Shown here in pieces: positions 1 to 12,301 of a DNA stretch of 47,071 nucleotides. The notes beneath the pieces are model-generated. The model searched no databases and was not told the origin of the DNA. It saw only the letters and a program-made list of their open reading frames with translations. How positions within the stretch are numbered: the stretch's first letter is position 1; each line of letters begins with the position of its first letter. This stretch comes from Streptantibioticus silvisoli (GTDB lineage: Bacteria; Actinomycetota; Actinomycetes; Streptomycetales; Streptomycetaceae), in contig NZ_JAAGKO020000060.1 of the NCBI RefSeq assembly GCF_027947535.2, positions 1 through 47,071 of the forward strand, written 5' to 3'. The position numbers were made by a program, and so were the translations under genes.

Positions 1-2
1 CC

Positions 3-785
3 CCCACCCCGGAACTCCCCGCCCCCGCCCCGGAAAGCCCCACCGCCGGCCCCACCCCCGTACCCCCGGTCGTGGATCCCGTGTGCCGGGTGCGGTGTCT
101 GCGGCGGATCGGGCGGGGGCACGCGGCGCGGTTCGCGCGGGGCGGTGCTGCGGGCGAACTCGCGGCGGCCGATCGGGTGTTGGGGCTGGCGCAGCGGTCG
201 TCACCGGTGGGCGATCCCGGACGGGCGGCGTTGCTGGCCGAGCGGGGCGGAATCCTGGTGGCGTGGACCGGACACGGCGGCGGTGCCGGCACCGCGACGG
301 AGGCGGTCCGGGTGCTGCGCGAGGCGCTGGCGCAGACGGCGGACGAGGACCCGGCGCTGGCCCGGCGGCGTCTGCTGTTCGCCGAGGCGCTGCGCCGGCG
401 CTGGGCGGCGGGCGGTGCGGCCTGCGACCTGCACGAGGCGGAGTGGACACTGCACCGGGCCGCCCGTGCGGCGCCGGACCGGGTAACGGCCGCGCGGGCC
501 TGGCTGGAGCGCGGCGAGGTACTGCGCGACCTGGTGCGGGACGCCGACGCGGCGGAGTCGCTGCGCCGGGCGGCCGGCGCGGCACAGGACGCCCGGCTCT
601 GGCTGCTGGCCGCCCGCGCCCGCCACCAACTCGGCGCGATCCTCCAGCGCTGCGGCGACCGGGCCGGCGCGACGACCGCGTTCCGCGCCGCCCAGACCCT
701 CTGGTGGCGCGGCGGCGTGGTGCGCGGACCGGACGCGGCGGCCACGGATGACCGCTTGCGCCGGTTGACGGGGGGCCTGCCGTGA
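3..785 (+). CDS. TPR-like helical repeat protein, C-terminal part (5' truncated by window edge)
   Basis: The frame is open from the first bases of the window through a Pro-rich stretch into an Ala/Arg/Leu-rich helical region and ends at TGA 783-785, so the gene begins upstream. A GTG at 72 could be an internal start, but the upstream frame stays open and reads as a proline-rich linker. The visible 260 residues show a repeated pattern of about 35 residues (A..L..A..L...), as in TPR solenoids; for example a segment with LRRAAGAAQDARLWLLAAR is followed by one with LGAILQRCGDRAGATTAFR. I see no catalytic motif. TPR arrays usually mediate protein-protein contacts. Such a C-terminal array is common in large Streptomyces CHAT-domain or regulator proteins, but the N-terminal identity cannot be known from here. 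The last codons (DDRLRRLTGGLP, stop) recur in degenerate form downstream. Confidence 0.6.
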   Translation, partial: PTPELPAPAPESPTAGPTPVPPVVDPVCRVRCLRRIGRGHAARFARGGAAGELAAADRVLGLAQRSSPVGDPGRAALLAERGGILVAWTGHGGGAGTATEAVRVLREALAQTADEDPALARRRLLFAEALRRRWAAGGAACDLHEAEWTLHRAARAAPDRVTAARAWLERGEVLRDLVRDADAAESLRRAAGAAQDARLWLLAARARHQLGAILQRCGDRAGATTAFRAAQTLWWRGGVVRGPDAAATDDRLRRLTGGLP

Positions 786-1290
786 GCACCGGGGGATGCG
801 GTGGCAGGGGGTGCGGTGTGGAGGCCGTCGGTGATCGCTTGCGTCGGCTGACCGGCGGCCTGCCGTGACCCCCCGGGAGCGGGGGAGCGGCCCGGCGCTG
901 CGGGGACCGCCGAGCACCGCTCGCGCCGGTTGGCGAGCGGCCTGCCGCGAACGCCCGGTGTGCGGTGGTCGGTGCGGTGCCGCGCCGGTGTGATCCGGTC
1001 GCCCACGCCCCCTGCGCCGACTGACCGGAGGCCCGACGTGAACACCCGGCGCGCGGCAGCCGACCGCGCGGCAGCCGGCCGCGCGGCAGCCGGGGGAGCG
1101 GCGGCGCGTCGAGCCGATGCGGCGGTCACCGACGATCCGGTGCGCGAGCTGGACAGCGGCCTGCCGCGAACGCCCGGCGTGCGGCAGCCGGGGGAGCGGC
1201 AGCCGGGGATGCGGCGGCGCGTCGAGCCGATGCGGCGGTCACCGACGATCCCGTGCGCGAGCTGACGAGTGGGGTGCCGTGAGCGCCGGG
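741..1290 (+). repeat. Degenerate tandem copies of the 3' end of the TPR-like gene
   Basis: The terminal coding motif GATGACCGCTTGCGCCGG..GGCCTGCCGTGA at the gene end reappears about five more times: near 830-868 (GATCGCTTGCGTCGGCTGACC, then GGCCTGCCGTGA), 913-950, 987-1040, 1131-1175 and 1243-1282. The best pair is a 51-bp direct repeat, 1101-1151 and 1214-1264, with one mismatch and a 113-bp period. Stop codons interrupt the copies, so they are not an extension of the protein. This stretch holds no other recognisable gene. Confidence 0.75.
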
Positions 1291-1299
1291 TGTGCACCG

Positions 1300-1546
1300 C
1301 CGCGCCAGTCCAACGCGGCGCCAACCAACGCCCCGCACCAACCACCAAGCGCCGCGCCAGTCCGACACCGCGCCCACCAGCACCCCCCCAACCAACAAAC
1401 ACACCCCCGCCAGCAACCAAGCCCCCGCCAACAACCAAGCCCCCACCGGCAACCCCCTCCGGGAAATGCCGAAAGCCGAAGGCCGAAAGCCCCAACCCAA
1501 AGCCCAAAACCCAAAGCCCAAAGCCCAAAGCCGAAAGCCCCAAAGC
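1300..1546. repeat. C/A-rich low-complexity spacer with CCCAAAG-type microrepeats
   Basis: About 250 bp of low-complexity sequence (CAACCAAC, CAACCAAGCCCCC and then many CCCAAAG/CCGAAAG units) lies downstream of the kgd terminator on its strand. The CGAAAG/CAAAG units resemble the left arm of the adjacent terminator, so they may derive from it by slippage. On the minus strand they give recurrent TTT tracts after the hairpin. No gene is seen. Confidence 0.6.
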
Positions 1547-1582
1547 CGAAAGGCCCGGCCGCCGGAGCGGTCGGGCCTTTCG
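1547..1582 (-). terminator. Intrinsic terminator of kgd
   Basis: A perfect 11-bp stem (CGAAAGGCCCG at 1547-1557 with CGGGCCTTTCG at 1572-1582) encloses a 14-nt loop. It starts 28 nt downstream of the kgd stop. On the minus strand it runs into sequence with several TTT tracts. Confidence 0.85.
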
Positions 1583-1610
1583 GGTGGGGCGGGTGGTGCG
1601 GGGACCGGGG

Positions 1611-5459
<3,849 letters not shown>

Positions 5460-5624
5460 GGCGGCAACCGCCCTCTTCCGCTTCACAAGGTGATGGACAG
5501 CGGAAATAAAGGCTACGCCTTCTGGACGGGTCGGCGCAGGCTACGAGGGCCACACGTCGCGTACGTCACACTCGAAGACTGGTTTGACCGCTGTCTTTGG
5601 CGGGAAACTGGCACTCTTTTGGGT

Positions 5625-5654
5625 GCCTTCGCGTCGCTGTGCTTACGCGAAGGC
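5625..5654 (-). terminator. Hairpin upstream of kgd
   Basis: A perfect 10-bp stem (GCCTTCGCGT with ACGCGAAGGC) and 10-nt loop. It is the second of two hairpins between the sensor-kinase stop and kgd. There is no clear U-run; it could help to end the kinase transcript or sit in the kgd upstream region. Confidence 0.5.
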
Positions 5655-5656
5655 AT

Positions 5657-5682
5657 GAATTCGGCCGGTGTCGGCCGAATTC
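5657..5682 (-). terminator. Terminator-like hairpin after the sensor-kinase gene
   Basis: A perfect 11-bp inverted repeat (GAATTCGGCCG and CGGCCGAATTC) with a GTGT loop, 36 nt past the kinase stop at 5719. It lacks a long U-tract, as is common in Streptomyces. On the plus strand it is followed by GGGTTTTG, so it may act in both directions. Confidence 0.65.
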
Positions 5683-5718
5683 GGGTTTTGTGCCCGTTCT
5701 CCCGTTCGGAATCTTACG

Positions 5719-7011
5719 TCAGTCCGACGATGGACTCTTCCCCGGAAGGGTGAGGTGCATACAGCAGCCCCGGACCGTTTCGGCCACCTGGATCCGGCCG
5801 CCGTGCAGCTCGACGGCCCAGCGGGCGATGGCCAGGCCCAGGCCGGTGCCGCCGTCACTGCCCGAACCGTGCGGCGCCGGTATCGCGCCGCGGCTGAAGC
5901 GTTCGAAGACCTTCAGGCGCTGGGCCTGCGGGATGCCCGGGCCCTCGTCCTCCACCTCCAGCTGGAGGCTGTCCGGCGTCGGGCCGCGGCGGGCCCGTAC
6001 CGTCACCCGGCCGCTGGGCGGGCTGTGCTTGACGGCGTTGTCGACCAGGTTGGAGATCACCTGGTGCAGCCGTTCGGGGTCGGCGTAGCCGGTCAGCTCG
6101 GGCGGGGAGACGTCCAGGTGCAGGTGGACGTCGCTGCGTGAGCCGGACCGGGCGGCCATCGCCACGCCCGGTTTGATGCTCGCCGCCTTCAGCACGCCGG
6201 ACAGGAACGGCCAGACCTCGAAGCTGTGGGCCCGCAACGGCACCACGCCGCTGTCGAGCCGGGACAGGTCCAGCAGGTCGGCCACCAGCCGGCCCAGCCG
6301 CTCGGTCTGCGCCAGCGCCGCCCGCATGGTCTCCGGGTCGGCCTCGGAGATGCCGTCCACCACGTTCTCCAGCAGGGCGCGCAGCCCGGAGATCGGGGTG
6401 CGCAGCTCGTGCGAGACGTTCGCCACGAGTTCCTTGCGGTGCCGGTCGTTGGCGCCCAGGTCGGCGGACATGCTGTTGAACGCCGCCGCCAGGTCGCCCA
6501 GCTCGTCGCGGCGCCGTCCGGTGCGCACCCGGCGGCTGTAGTCGCCGTGCGCCATCGCCCGCGCGACCGCGGTCATCTCGCGCAGCGGCGACGTCAGCCA
6601 GGTGGCCACGTACTGCATCAGCCACATCGAGATGATGAGCGAGAAGACGGTGATGACCCGCAGCTCGGTGTCGGAGTGGATGGCGACCGTCACCAGCAGC
6701 GTGGTGACCACCACCGAGGTGATCACCAGGAAGCCCAGCGCCGCCTTGATCGAGCGGTACGGGTCGACGGGTGCCAGTCCGTCCCACAGCTGCGTCCAGA
6801 AGCCGCGCCCGGCCCGGTCGCGCAGTCCTCCGGGCCGCTTCGCGGCACCGCGGGCCGCCAGCCGCAGCGAGCGGGCGGCGTCGCGGGCCGGGTTCTTCGA
6901 TGCCCGGGGCGTGCCCTGGACGCGTGCGGTCTCCAGCACGGCGCGCAGCCGGCGCCTGCGCGCCCCCCGTGCCCGCGGGAAACCCGTTCCGGGGGCCTCG
7001 TCGCGCGCCAT
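5719..7011 (-). CDS. Membrane sensor histidine kinase (HAMP, HisKA, HATPase)
   Basis: This is a 430-residue class I sensor kinase, the likely partner of the OmpR-type regulator encoded just upstream. A basic cytoplasmic N-terminus (1-90) precedes two membrane helices (about 91-111 and 118-138) with almost no extracytoplasmic loop. A HAMP-like segment (139-190) follows, then HisKA with ANVSHELRTP (phospho-acceptor His201) and a HATPase_c domain with N-box NLVDNAVKHS, DEGPGIP and GGTGLGLAI. The short periplasmic loop suggests sensing in or at the membrane rather than of a soluble ligand. A good ribosome site (GAAAGGAAGG) lies 8 nt before the ATG. The regulator gene ends 159 bp upstream, so the pair is probably co-transcribed in the order regulator, kinase. 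The stimulus is unknown. Confidence 0.93.
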   Translation of the reverse strand: MARDEAPGTGFPRARGARRRRLRAVLETARVQGTPRASKNPARDAARSLRLAARGAAKRPGGLRDRAGRGFWTQLWDGLAPVDPYRSIKAALGFLVITSVVVTTLLVTVAIHSDTELRVITVFSLIISMWLMQYVATWLTSPLREMTAVARAMAHGDYSRRVRTGRRRDELGDLAAAFNSMSADLGANDRHRKELVANVSHELRTPISGLRALLENVVDGISEADPETMRAALAQTERLGRLVADLLDLSRLDSGVVPLRAHSFEVWPFLSGVLKAASIKPGVAMAARSGSRSDVHLHLDVSPPELTGYADPERLHQVISNLVDNAVKHSPPSGRVTVRARRGPTPDSLQLEVEDEGPGIPQAQRLKVFERFSRGAIPAPHGSGSDGGTGLGLAIARWAVELHGGRIQVAETVRGCCMHLTLPGKSPSSD

Positions 7012-7170
7012 GCGCGCACCTTCCTTTCGGGGTGTCCCGTTCGTTCGGTGCCCGTCGGTCCGTCCGGTGCCGCCGCCCTGCCCGGTGGCGCCGGTCCTTC
7101 GGTGACTCCCGTTGTGCCGCCGCCGGCCGCGCGGTGCGGCCCGCCCGGTCGCGCCCGGCGGCGGCGGGCG

Positions 7171-7917
7171 TTACGGCGCCGGGGTCTCCAGCGCGTAACC
7201 CACGCCGTGCACGGTACGGATGCGCTCCGCGCCGATCTTGCGGCGCAGCGCCTTGATGTGGCTGTCGACCGTACGGGTGCCGGAGGCGTCGGCCCAGTCC
7301 CACACCTCGGCCAGCAGCTGCTCGCGGGAGAGCACCGCGCGCGGCGTCTGGGCGAGGCAGGCCAGCAGGTCGAACTCCGTGGGCGTCAGGTGTACGTCGT
7401 CGCCGCGGACCCGGACCCGGCGCTGCGCGTGGTCGATCGACAGGTCGCCCAGCTGAAGCGTGCCCCCGCGCGGGCTGCGCGCCGCGACCGTCGCCCGTTC
7501 CACCCTTCTGAGCAGCACGTGTACCCGCGCCGCCAGCTCGCGCATGGAGAACGGCTTCGTCATGTAGTCGTCCGCGCCGACCCCGAGACCCACCAGCATG
7601 TCGGTCTCGTCGTCGCGCGCGGTCAGCATCAGTACCGGTACCGGCCGGAGCGCCTGAACCCGACGGCACACTTCCAGGCCGTCGTAGCCGGGCAGCATGA
7701 TGTCCAGTACCAGCAGGTCGGGCTGCCAGGCGTGCGCGGTGTCCACGGCCGTGGGGCCGTCGTTCGCGGTATGCACCTGGAAGCCCTCGGCGCGCAGCCG
7801 TGCCGCGATCGCCTCGGCGATCGTCGGATCGTCCTCGACGACCAGGACCCGGCGCTGGGTTCCCGGCAACGGTGGATTGCCACCGCCGCTGACCGTCGTC
7901 GTTTGTGTGTTGTCCAT
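7171..7917 (-). CDS. OmpR/PhoB-family response regulator
   Basis: The 248-residue protein has a receiver domain (about 23-135) and a C-terminal winged-helix DNA-binding domain (about 150-245). Receiver landmarks are VVEDD (acidic pocket), Asp72 in VLDIMLPG as phospho-acceptor, LTAR, and Lys121 in MTKPFS. The effector domain shows LTPTEFDLLACL and the recognition-helix region TVDSHIKALRRKIG, ending in VHGVGYAL. A 20-residue Thr/Gly/Pro-rich N-terminal extension precedes the receiver. The ATG at 7915-7917 has an AGGGGCGGG ribosome site. It is first in the minus-strand pair with the kinase and divergent from lon, with 750 bp between. Confidence 0.94.
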   Translation of the reverse strand: MDNTQTTTVSGGGNPPLPGTQRRVLVVEDDPTIAEAIAARLRAEGFQVHTANDGPTAVDTAHAWQPDLLVLDIMLPGYDGLEVCRRVQALRPVPVLMLTARDDETDMLVGLGVGADDYMTKPFSMRELAARVHVLLRRVERATVAARSPRGGTLQLGDLSIDHAQRRVRVRGDDVHLTPTEFDLLACLAQTPRAVLSREQLLAEVWDWADASGTRTVDSHIKALRRKIGAERIRTVHGVGYALETPAP

Positions 7918-8418
7918 TCGGGCCCGCCCCTACGTGGTCGCGCTGCTTGGCATGCAGCGTAAGGGGCGCGCGTGGCCTGCGGCTACGTCGGGCCACCCGG
8001 GCACTCGGCGAGATGCACCACATCCGGAACACCTCGGACAACCAGTGCCGTGACGGTCTTCACCCGGACGAATGCGGTGTTACGTCACGCCCGCGCCAAC
8101 GTCCGGGGCGGCAACGCCGACCGGGCGGCCGGTATGTCCGCCCGTCACGAGCCGTCCCGAGCCGTTCCCGGGACCGGCCGACGCGTGCGGCGCGGGGCGC
8201 GAGCCGGTGACCGCCGATTGCGGTCCGTTGCCGCAGTCCGGGCGCAACATGCCGTACCGCTCGCCGGCCGGGGGCGGGCAGCGGGCCAGATCACTAGATC
8301 ACTGTCGATGACGTGTGCCCGCGGATCGTCCGGCACGCCGGCCGGTGAACAGTGCCGGTGCCGCCGGTGCCGGATGCCGCTGGTGCCGGATGACGCCGGC
8401 GGCGGTCGACCGCCACCC
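7918..8418. other. Spacer between the response regulator and lon
   Basis: A 750-bp divergent intergenic region. Its left part should hold the regulator promoter, but I could not fix a convincing -35/-10 pair. A tandem 8-bp repeat AGATCACTAGATCACT lies at 8288-8303, the kind of direct repeat OmpR-type regulators can bind. GGTGCCG-type repeats occupy about 8349-8400. Open frames here have poor codon structure and are not called. Confidence 0.5.
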
Positions 8419-8523
8419 GTTCCCGCTCCGGCGTCAGCCGTTCCTGCTCCGGTGCCACCTGTTCCCGCTCCGGTGCCACCCGTCCCAGCTGCGGCCGCCG
8501 CGATTCCCGCTCCGGCGCCCCGA
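8419..8523 (+). repeat. Five 21-bp tandem repeats upstream of lon
   Basis: Units at 8419-8439, 8440-8460, 8461-8481, 8482-8502 and 8503-8523 follow GTTCCCGCTCCGGTGCCACC with 1 to several mismatches; unit 4 is the most diverged. The period is a multiple of three and one frame reads VPAPVPP repeats, but that frame has no convincing start or ribosome site. Confidence 0.8.
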
Positions 8524-8625
8524 TCCCCTGCCCGGCGCCGCGCTCCGCATCCGGCGCGGTCCGGGTGCCGCCGGCCGATCGCTCACGGCGAACAGATGAC
8601 GGGGAACATCCAAGCCGTTCCAGGC

Positions 8626-8646
8626 ATTGAGTGGATGAAGCTCAAC
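8626..8646 (+). promoter_or_regulatory. HAIR (HspR-binding) operator of lon
   Basis: The sequence ATTGAGT, 7 nt, GCTCAAC matches the HAIR consensus CTTGAGT-N7-ACTCAAG in 11 of 14 defined positions, with the core TTGAGT...CTCAA intact. It ends 21 nt before the lon ATG. Actinobacterial lon is known to belong to the HspR heat-shock regulon, so repression by HspR with induction on heat shock is expected. Confidence 0.85.
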
Positions 8647-8667
8647 TAGTTTGCCTAGGGAGAGATC

Positions 8668-11118
8668 ATGGCTCACGAGTCCACGACGTCCGCGCCGCTC
8701 ACCCTGCCCGTGCTGCCGCTCGACGACGCGGTCGTGCTGCCCGGGATGGTCGTGCCGCTGGACCTGACCGACAGCGAGGTGCGGGCCGCCGTGGAGGCTG
8801 CCCGGGCCATGGAGAACCGCGCGGATGCCGAGCGTGTTCCCGGCATCCGTTCCACCGCCGCGGCCCGCAAGCCGCAGGTCCTGCTGGTGCCGCGGGTCGA
8901 CGGGCGGTACGCGGCCGTGGGCACCCTCGGCAGCGTCGAGCAGATCGGCCGGCTGGCCGACGGCGACCCCGGCGCGGTCATCCGCGGGGTGAGCCGGGTG
9001 CGCATCGGCGCCGGCACCGCGGGCCCCGGCGCCGCGCTGTGGGTCGAGGGCACCGAGATCACCGAACCGGAGCCCACCGAGGCGCCCGGCGTGGTGGCCG
9101 ACCTGGTCCGCGAGTACAAGGCGCTGGCCACCAGCTGGCTGCGCAAGCGCGGCGCCTGGCAGGTGGTGGACCGGGTCCAGCAGATCGACGGCCCCTCCCA
9201 GCTGGCCGACAACGCCGGCTACTCCCCGTACCTGAGCACCGCACAGCGCGTCCAGCTGCTGGAGACCACCGACCCGGTGGAGCGGCTGCGCCTGGCCCTG
9301 ACGCTGCTGCGCGAGCACCTGGCCGAGCAGGACGTCGCCGAGACCATCCGGCAGGACGTCCAGGAGGGCATGGACAAGCAGCAGCGCGAGTTCCTGCTGC
9401 GCCGCCAGCTGGAGGCCGTGCGCAAGGAGCTGTCCGAGCTGAACGGCGAGCCGGAGGACGAGGCCGGCGACTACCGGTCCCGCGTCGAGGCCGCCGAACT
9501 GCCGGACAAGGTCCGCGAGGCGGCGCTGAAGGAGGTCGAGAAGCTGGAGCGCTCGACCGAGGCGTCCCCCGAGGGCGGCTGGATCCGCACCTGGCTGGAC
9601 ACCGTCCTGGAACTGCCGTGGAACACCACGTCCCAGGACGCCTACGACATCACCTCCGCACGCGCCGTGCTCGACGCCGACCACGCGGGTCTGGACGACG
9701 TCAAGGAGCGCATCACCGAGTACCTGGCCGTCCGCAAGCGCCGGGCCGCGCGCGGGCTCGGCGTGGTCGGCGGCCGGCGCGGCGGGGCCGTGCTGGCGCT
9801 GGTCGGCCCGCCCGGTGTCGGCAAGACCTCGCTGGGCGAGTCGGTGGCCCGTGCGATGGGCCGCGAGTTCGTCCGGGTCGCCCTCGGCGGCGTGCGGGAC
9901 GAGGCGGAGATCCGCGGCCACCGGCGCACCTACGTCGGCGCGCTGCCCGGCCGTATCGTCCGCGCCATCAAGGAGGCCGGCTCGATGAACCCGGTGGTCC
10001 TGCTGGACGAGATCGACAAGGTCGGCTCCGACTTCCGCGGCGACCCGGCGGCCGCCCTGCTGGAGGTGCTGGACCCGGCGCAGAACCACACGTTCCGCGA
10101 CCACTACCTGGAGGTCGAGCTCGACCTGTCCGACGTGGTGTTCCTGGCCACCGCCAACGTGCTGGAGGCCGTGCCGCAGCCGCTGCTGGACCGCATGGAG
10201 CTGGTGCGGCTGGACGGCTACACCGAGGACGAGAAGGTCACCATCGCCCGCGACCACCTGCTGCCCCGCCAGCTCGAACGCGCCGGGCTGGCCGACGGCG
10301 AGGTGACCGTCGACGACGCGGCGCTGCGCCGGCTGGCCGGGGAGTACACCCGTGAGGCGGGCGTGCGGAACCTGGAGCGTGCCGTCGCCCGGGTGCTGCG
10401 CAAGGTCGCCGCGAGCACCGAGCTGGGGGAGACCGAACTGCCGCAGCACGTCGGCGCGGACGACCTGCGCCGGCTGATCGGGCGCCCGCACCACACGCCG
10501 GAGGCCGCCCAGGACCCGGACGAGCGGCGCACGGCGGTGCCGGGCGTGGCGACCGGGCTGGCGGTGACCGGCGCGGGCGGTGACGTGCTCTTCGTCGAGG
10601 CGTCGCTGGCCGACCCGGAGACCGGCGGCACCGGGCTGACGCTCACCGGGCAGCTGGGCGACGTGATGAAGGAGTCGGCACGCATCGCGCTGTCGTTCCT
10701 GCGCTCGCACGGCGCCGAGCTGGAACTGCCGGTCGGCGACCTGAAGGAACGCGGCATACACCTGCACGTTCCGGCGGGCGCGGTGCCCAAGGACGGCCCG
10801 AGCGCGGGCGTGACCATGACGACCGCGCTGGCGTCCCTGCTGTCGGGCCGCCGGGTGCGCGCCGACGTGGCCATGACCGGGGAGGTCTCCCTCACCGGTC
10901 GGGTGCTGCCGATCGGCGGCGTCAAGCAGAAGCTGCTGGCGGCCCACCGCGCCGGGGTGACCACCGTGATCATCCCCAAGCGCAACGAGGCCGACCTGGA
11001 CGACGTGCCCGCCGAGGTGCTGGAACGCCTCGACGTCCACCCGGTCTCCGACGTCCGCCAGGCCCTGCGGATCGCCCTGGAACCGGCCGCCGAGTCCGTC
11101 ACCGCGGTGGCCGCCTGA
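8668..11118 (+). CDS. lon: ATP-dependent Lon protease
   Basis: The 816-residue, full-length LonA-type protease degrades misfolded and regulatory proteins in the cytoplasm. Order: N-terminal substrate-binding domain (about 10-210, LPVLPLDDAVVLPGMVVP), a helical region including QQREFLLRRQLEAVRKEL, the AAA+ module with Walker A GPPGVGKT (380-387) and Walker B VVLLDEIDK (about 441-449), and the C-terminal serine protease domain. The catalytic dyad is visible as Ser712 in PKDGPSAG and Lys755 in GGVKQKLLAA. The ATG has a GGGAGAG ribosome site 4 nt upstream. The gene stands alone, between the HAIR operator and a strong bidirectional terminator, consistent with stress-regulated monocistronic expression. 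Confidence 0.97.
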   Translation: MAHESTTSAPLTLPVLPLDDAVVLPGMVVPLDLTDSEVRAAVEAARAMENRADAERVPGIRSTAAARKPQVLLVPRVDGRYAAVGTLGSVEQIGRLADGDPGAVIRGVSRVRIGAGTAGPGAALWVEGTEITEPEPTEAPGVVADLVREYKALATSWLRKRGAWQVVDRVQQIDGPSQLADNAGYSPYLSTAQRVQLLETTDPVERLRLALTLLREHLAEQDVAETIRQDVQEGMDKQQREFLLRRQLEAVRKELSELNGEPEDEAGDYRSRVEAAELPDKVREAALKEVEKLERSTEASPEGGWIRTWLDTVLELPWNTTSQDAYDITSARAVLDADHAGLDDVKERITEYLAVRKRRAARGLGVVGGRRGGAVLALVGPPGVGKTSLGESVARAMGREFVRVALGGVRDEAEIRGHRRTYVGALPGRIVRAIKEAGSMNPVVLLDEIDKVGSDFRGDPAAALLEVLDPAQNHTFRDHYLEVELDLSDVVFLATANVLEAVPQPLLDRMELVRLDGYTEDEKVTIARDHLLPRQLERAGLADGEVTVDDAALRRLAGEYTREAGVRNLERAVARVLRKVAASTELGETELPQHVGADDLRRLIGRPHHTPEAAQDPDERRTAVPGVATGLAVTGAGGDVLFVEASLADPETGGTGLTLTGQLGDVMKESARIALSFLRSHGAELELPVGDLKERGIHLHVPAGAVPKDGPSAGVTMTTALASLLSGRRVRADVAMTGEVSLTGRVLPIGGVKQKLLAAHRAGVTTVIIPKRNEADLDDVPAEVLERLDVHPVSDVRQALRIALEPAAESVTAVAA

Positions 11119-11281
11119 CCCGCCGCGAGCCGTGACCGGCGCCAGCGGCACACCGCCTGACGTGCCGTGGAGGTGTGACCGACGGCGGGTGACCGAGCCG
11201 CCTGACGCGGTGTCCGGCCGATGGCGCCGGACGCGGCACCGCCGGGCGCCCGACCCGGCCTCCGCCGCCCGGCGCGACGTC

Positions 11282-11323
11282 CCGTGGCCCCCGTCCGACG
11301 CCCTGTGCGGACGGGGGCCACGG
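11282..11323. terminator. Bidirectional terminator between lon and the lysozyme gene
   Basis: A perfect 16-bp stem (CCGTGGCCCCCGTCCG at 11282-11297 with CGGACGGGGGCCACGG at 11308-11323) and a 10-nt loop, between two convergent genes (lon stop 11118, lysozyme stop 11355). There is no U-run, but the stem is very stable. Confidence 0.85.
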
Positions 11324-11354
11324 CGTGCCGTGCGGTGCGGCGGTGCCGGTGGTG

Positions 11355-12236
11355 CTACTGGTTCAGCGCCAGTGCCTGGAGGCGGTCCAGGGCGCCGTTG
11401 AAGTAGTCCTGGTCACCGGGGAAGGTGCCGGAGTCGGCGTACTGCCAGAAGGTGTAGAAGCCCCAGCCGGCCGGCAGGGTACCGGCGCTGGAGGAGTACC
11501 GGGCGATGAACAGCGGGTCGTTGGTGGAGAACGCCGAGCTGTTGCCGGTGCAGGTGGTCCACCAGTCCGTGGTCGAGTAGATGGTGGGCCAGCGGGTGGT
11601 CTTGGCGTGCACCTCGTTGACGAACGAGGAGATCCAGCCGACCATCCCGGAGGCGCTCAGGCCGTAGCACTCGGCGCCGTAGGGGTTGTACTCGATGTCG
11701 AGCATCGGGGGCAGCGTCTTGCCGTCCGCCGACCAGCCGCCGCCGTGCGCGACGAAGTAGTCGGCCTGGGCGGCGCCGGAGGAGGTGTCCGGGGTGGCGA
11801 AGTGGTAGGCGCCGCGGATCATGCCGACGTTGTACGACCCGTTGTACTGCTGGGTGAAGTCCGGGTTGGTGTACGTCGTCGCCTCGGTGGCCTTGATGTA
11901 CGCGAACTTGCCGCCGTTGGCCCAGGCGCCGGCCCAGTTGACGGAGCCCTGGTACGCGCTGACGTCCATGCCGGGGGTCTGGGCGACCAGCGGTCCGACG
12001 GTGCCCGGCGCGGCCTGCGCGGTGCCCTCGTGGGCGGCGACGGTCGAGCCCATCCAGTCCAGCTGGGGGTGGCTGATGTGGCTGTGCGCGGCGGCGGGCG
12101 CCGGGGCGGTGGCGGCGGTGGCAGTGCCCGGGACCGCGAACGCCAGGGCCGTCAGGCCGGCCAGCGCGCCGCCCGCGACGGCGAGGGAGCGGCGGAAGGC
12201 GGATCTGTGCCGGAAGGGGGTGCCGGTGACCTTCAT
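11355..12236 (-). CDS. Secreted GH25 lysozyme (N-acetylmuramidase)
   Basis: The 293-residue protein cleaves peptidoglycan glycan strands. A signal peptide is clear: a basic start (KVTGTPFRHRSAFRR), a hydrophobic core (about 18-35) and small residues near 38-42. A linker (43-85) precedes the GH25 domain, with GMDVSAYQG (Asp91), YIKATEATTYTNP, GAYHFA and the catalytic MLDIEYNP (Asp180, Glu182), as in Streptomyces cellosyl/lysozyme M1. The frame continues upstream to 12644, but the ATG at 12236 follows TTGGAGGC at ideal spacing and begins the signal peptide. It is convergent with lon and divergent from the MarR gene. It has no phage neighbours, so I read it as a host wall hydrolase used in growth, sporulation or competition. 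Confidence 0.93.
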   Translation of the reverse strand: MKVTGTPFRHRSAFRRSLAVAGGALAGLTALAFAVPGTATAATAPAPAAAHSHISHPQLDWMGSTVAAHEGTAQAAPGTVGPLVAQTPGMDVSAYQGSVNWAGAWANGGKFAYIKATEATTYTNPDFTQQYNGSYNVGMIRGAYHFATPDTSSGAAQADYFVAHGGGWSADGKTLPPMLDIEYNPYGAECYGLSASGMVGWISSFVNEVHAKTTRWPTIYSTTDWWTTCTGNSSAFSTNDPLFIARYSSSAGTLPAGWGFYTFWQYADSGTFPGDQDYFNGALDRLQALALNQ

Positions 12237-12301
12237 GGGAATGCCTCCAAGGGCGCGAGGGGGTGGTTCCTTGGTGTGGCCATGACAGAACAGCGCGAAT
12301 G

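Noticed and set aside
7972-8649. 225-codon frame ending just before lon, with VPAPVPP repeats
   Set aside because: No ribosome site at its GTG, mixed third positions and odd Arg/Cys composition. It runs through the HAIR operator and stops by chance at 8649.
8434-11151. 905-codon open frame antisense to lon
   Set aside because: A shadow of a very GC-rich gene. Composition is His/Gln/Arg/Gly-rich with no family motif.
11355-12236. Lysozyme as a prophage endolysin
   Set aside because: It has a host-type signal peptide, no holin, tail or integrase genes nearby, and sits among core chromosomal genes.
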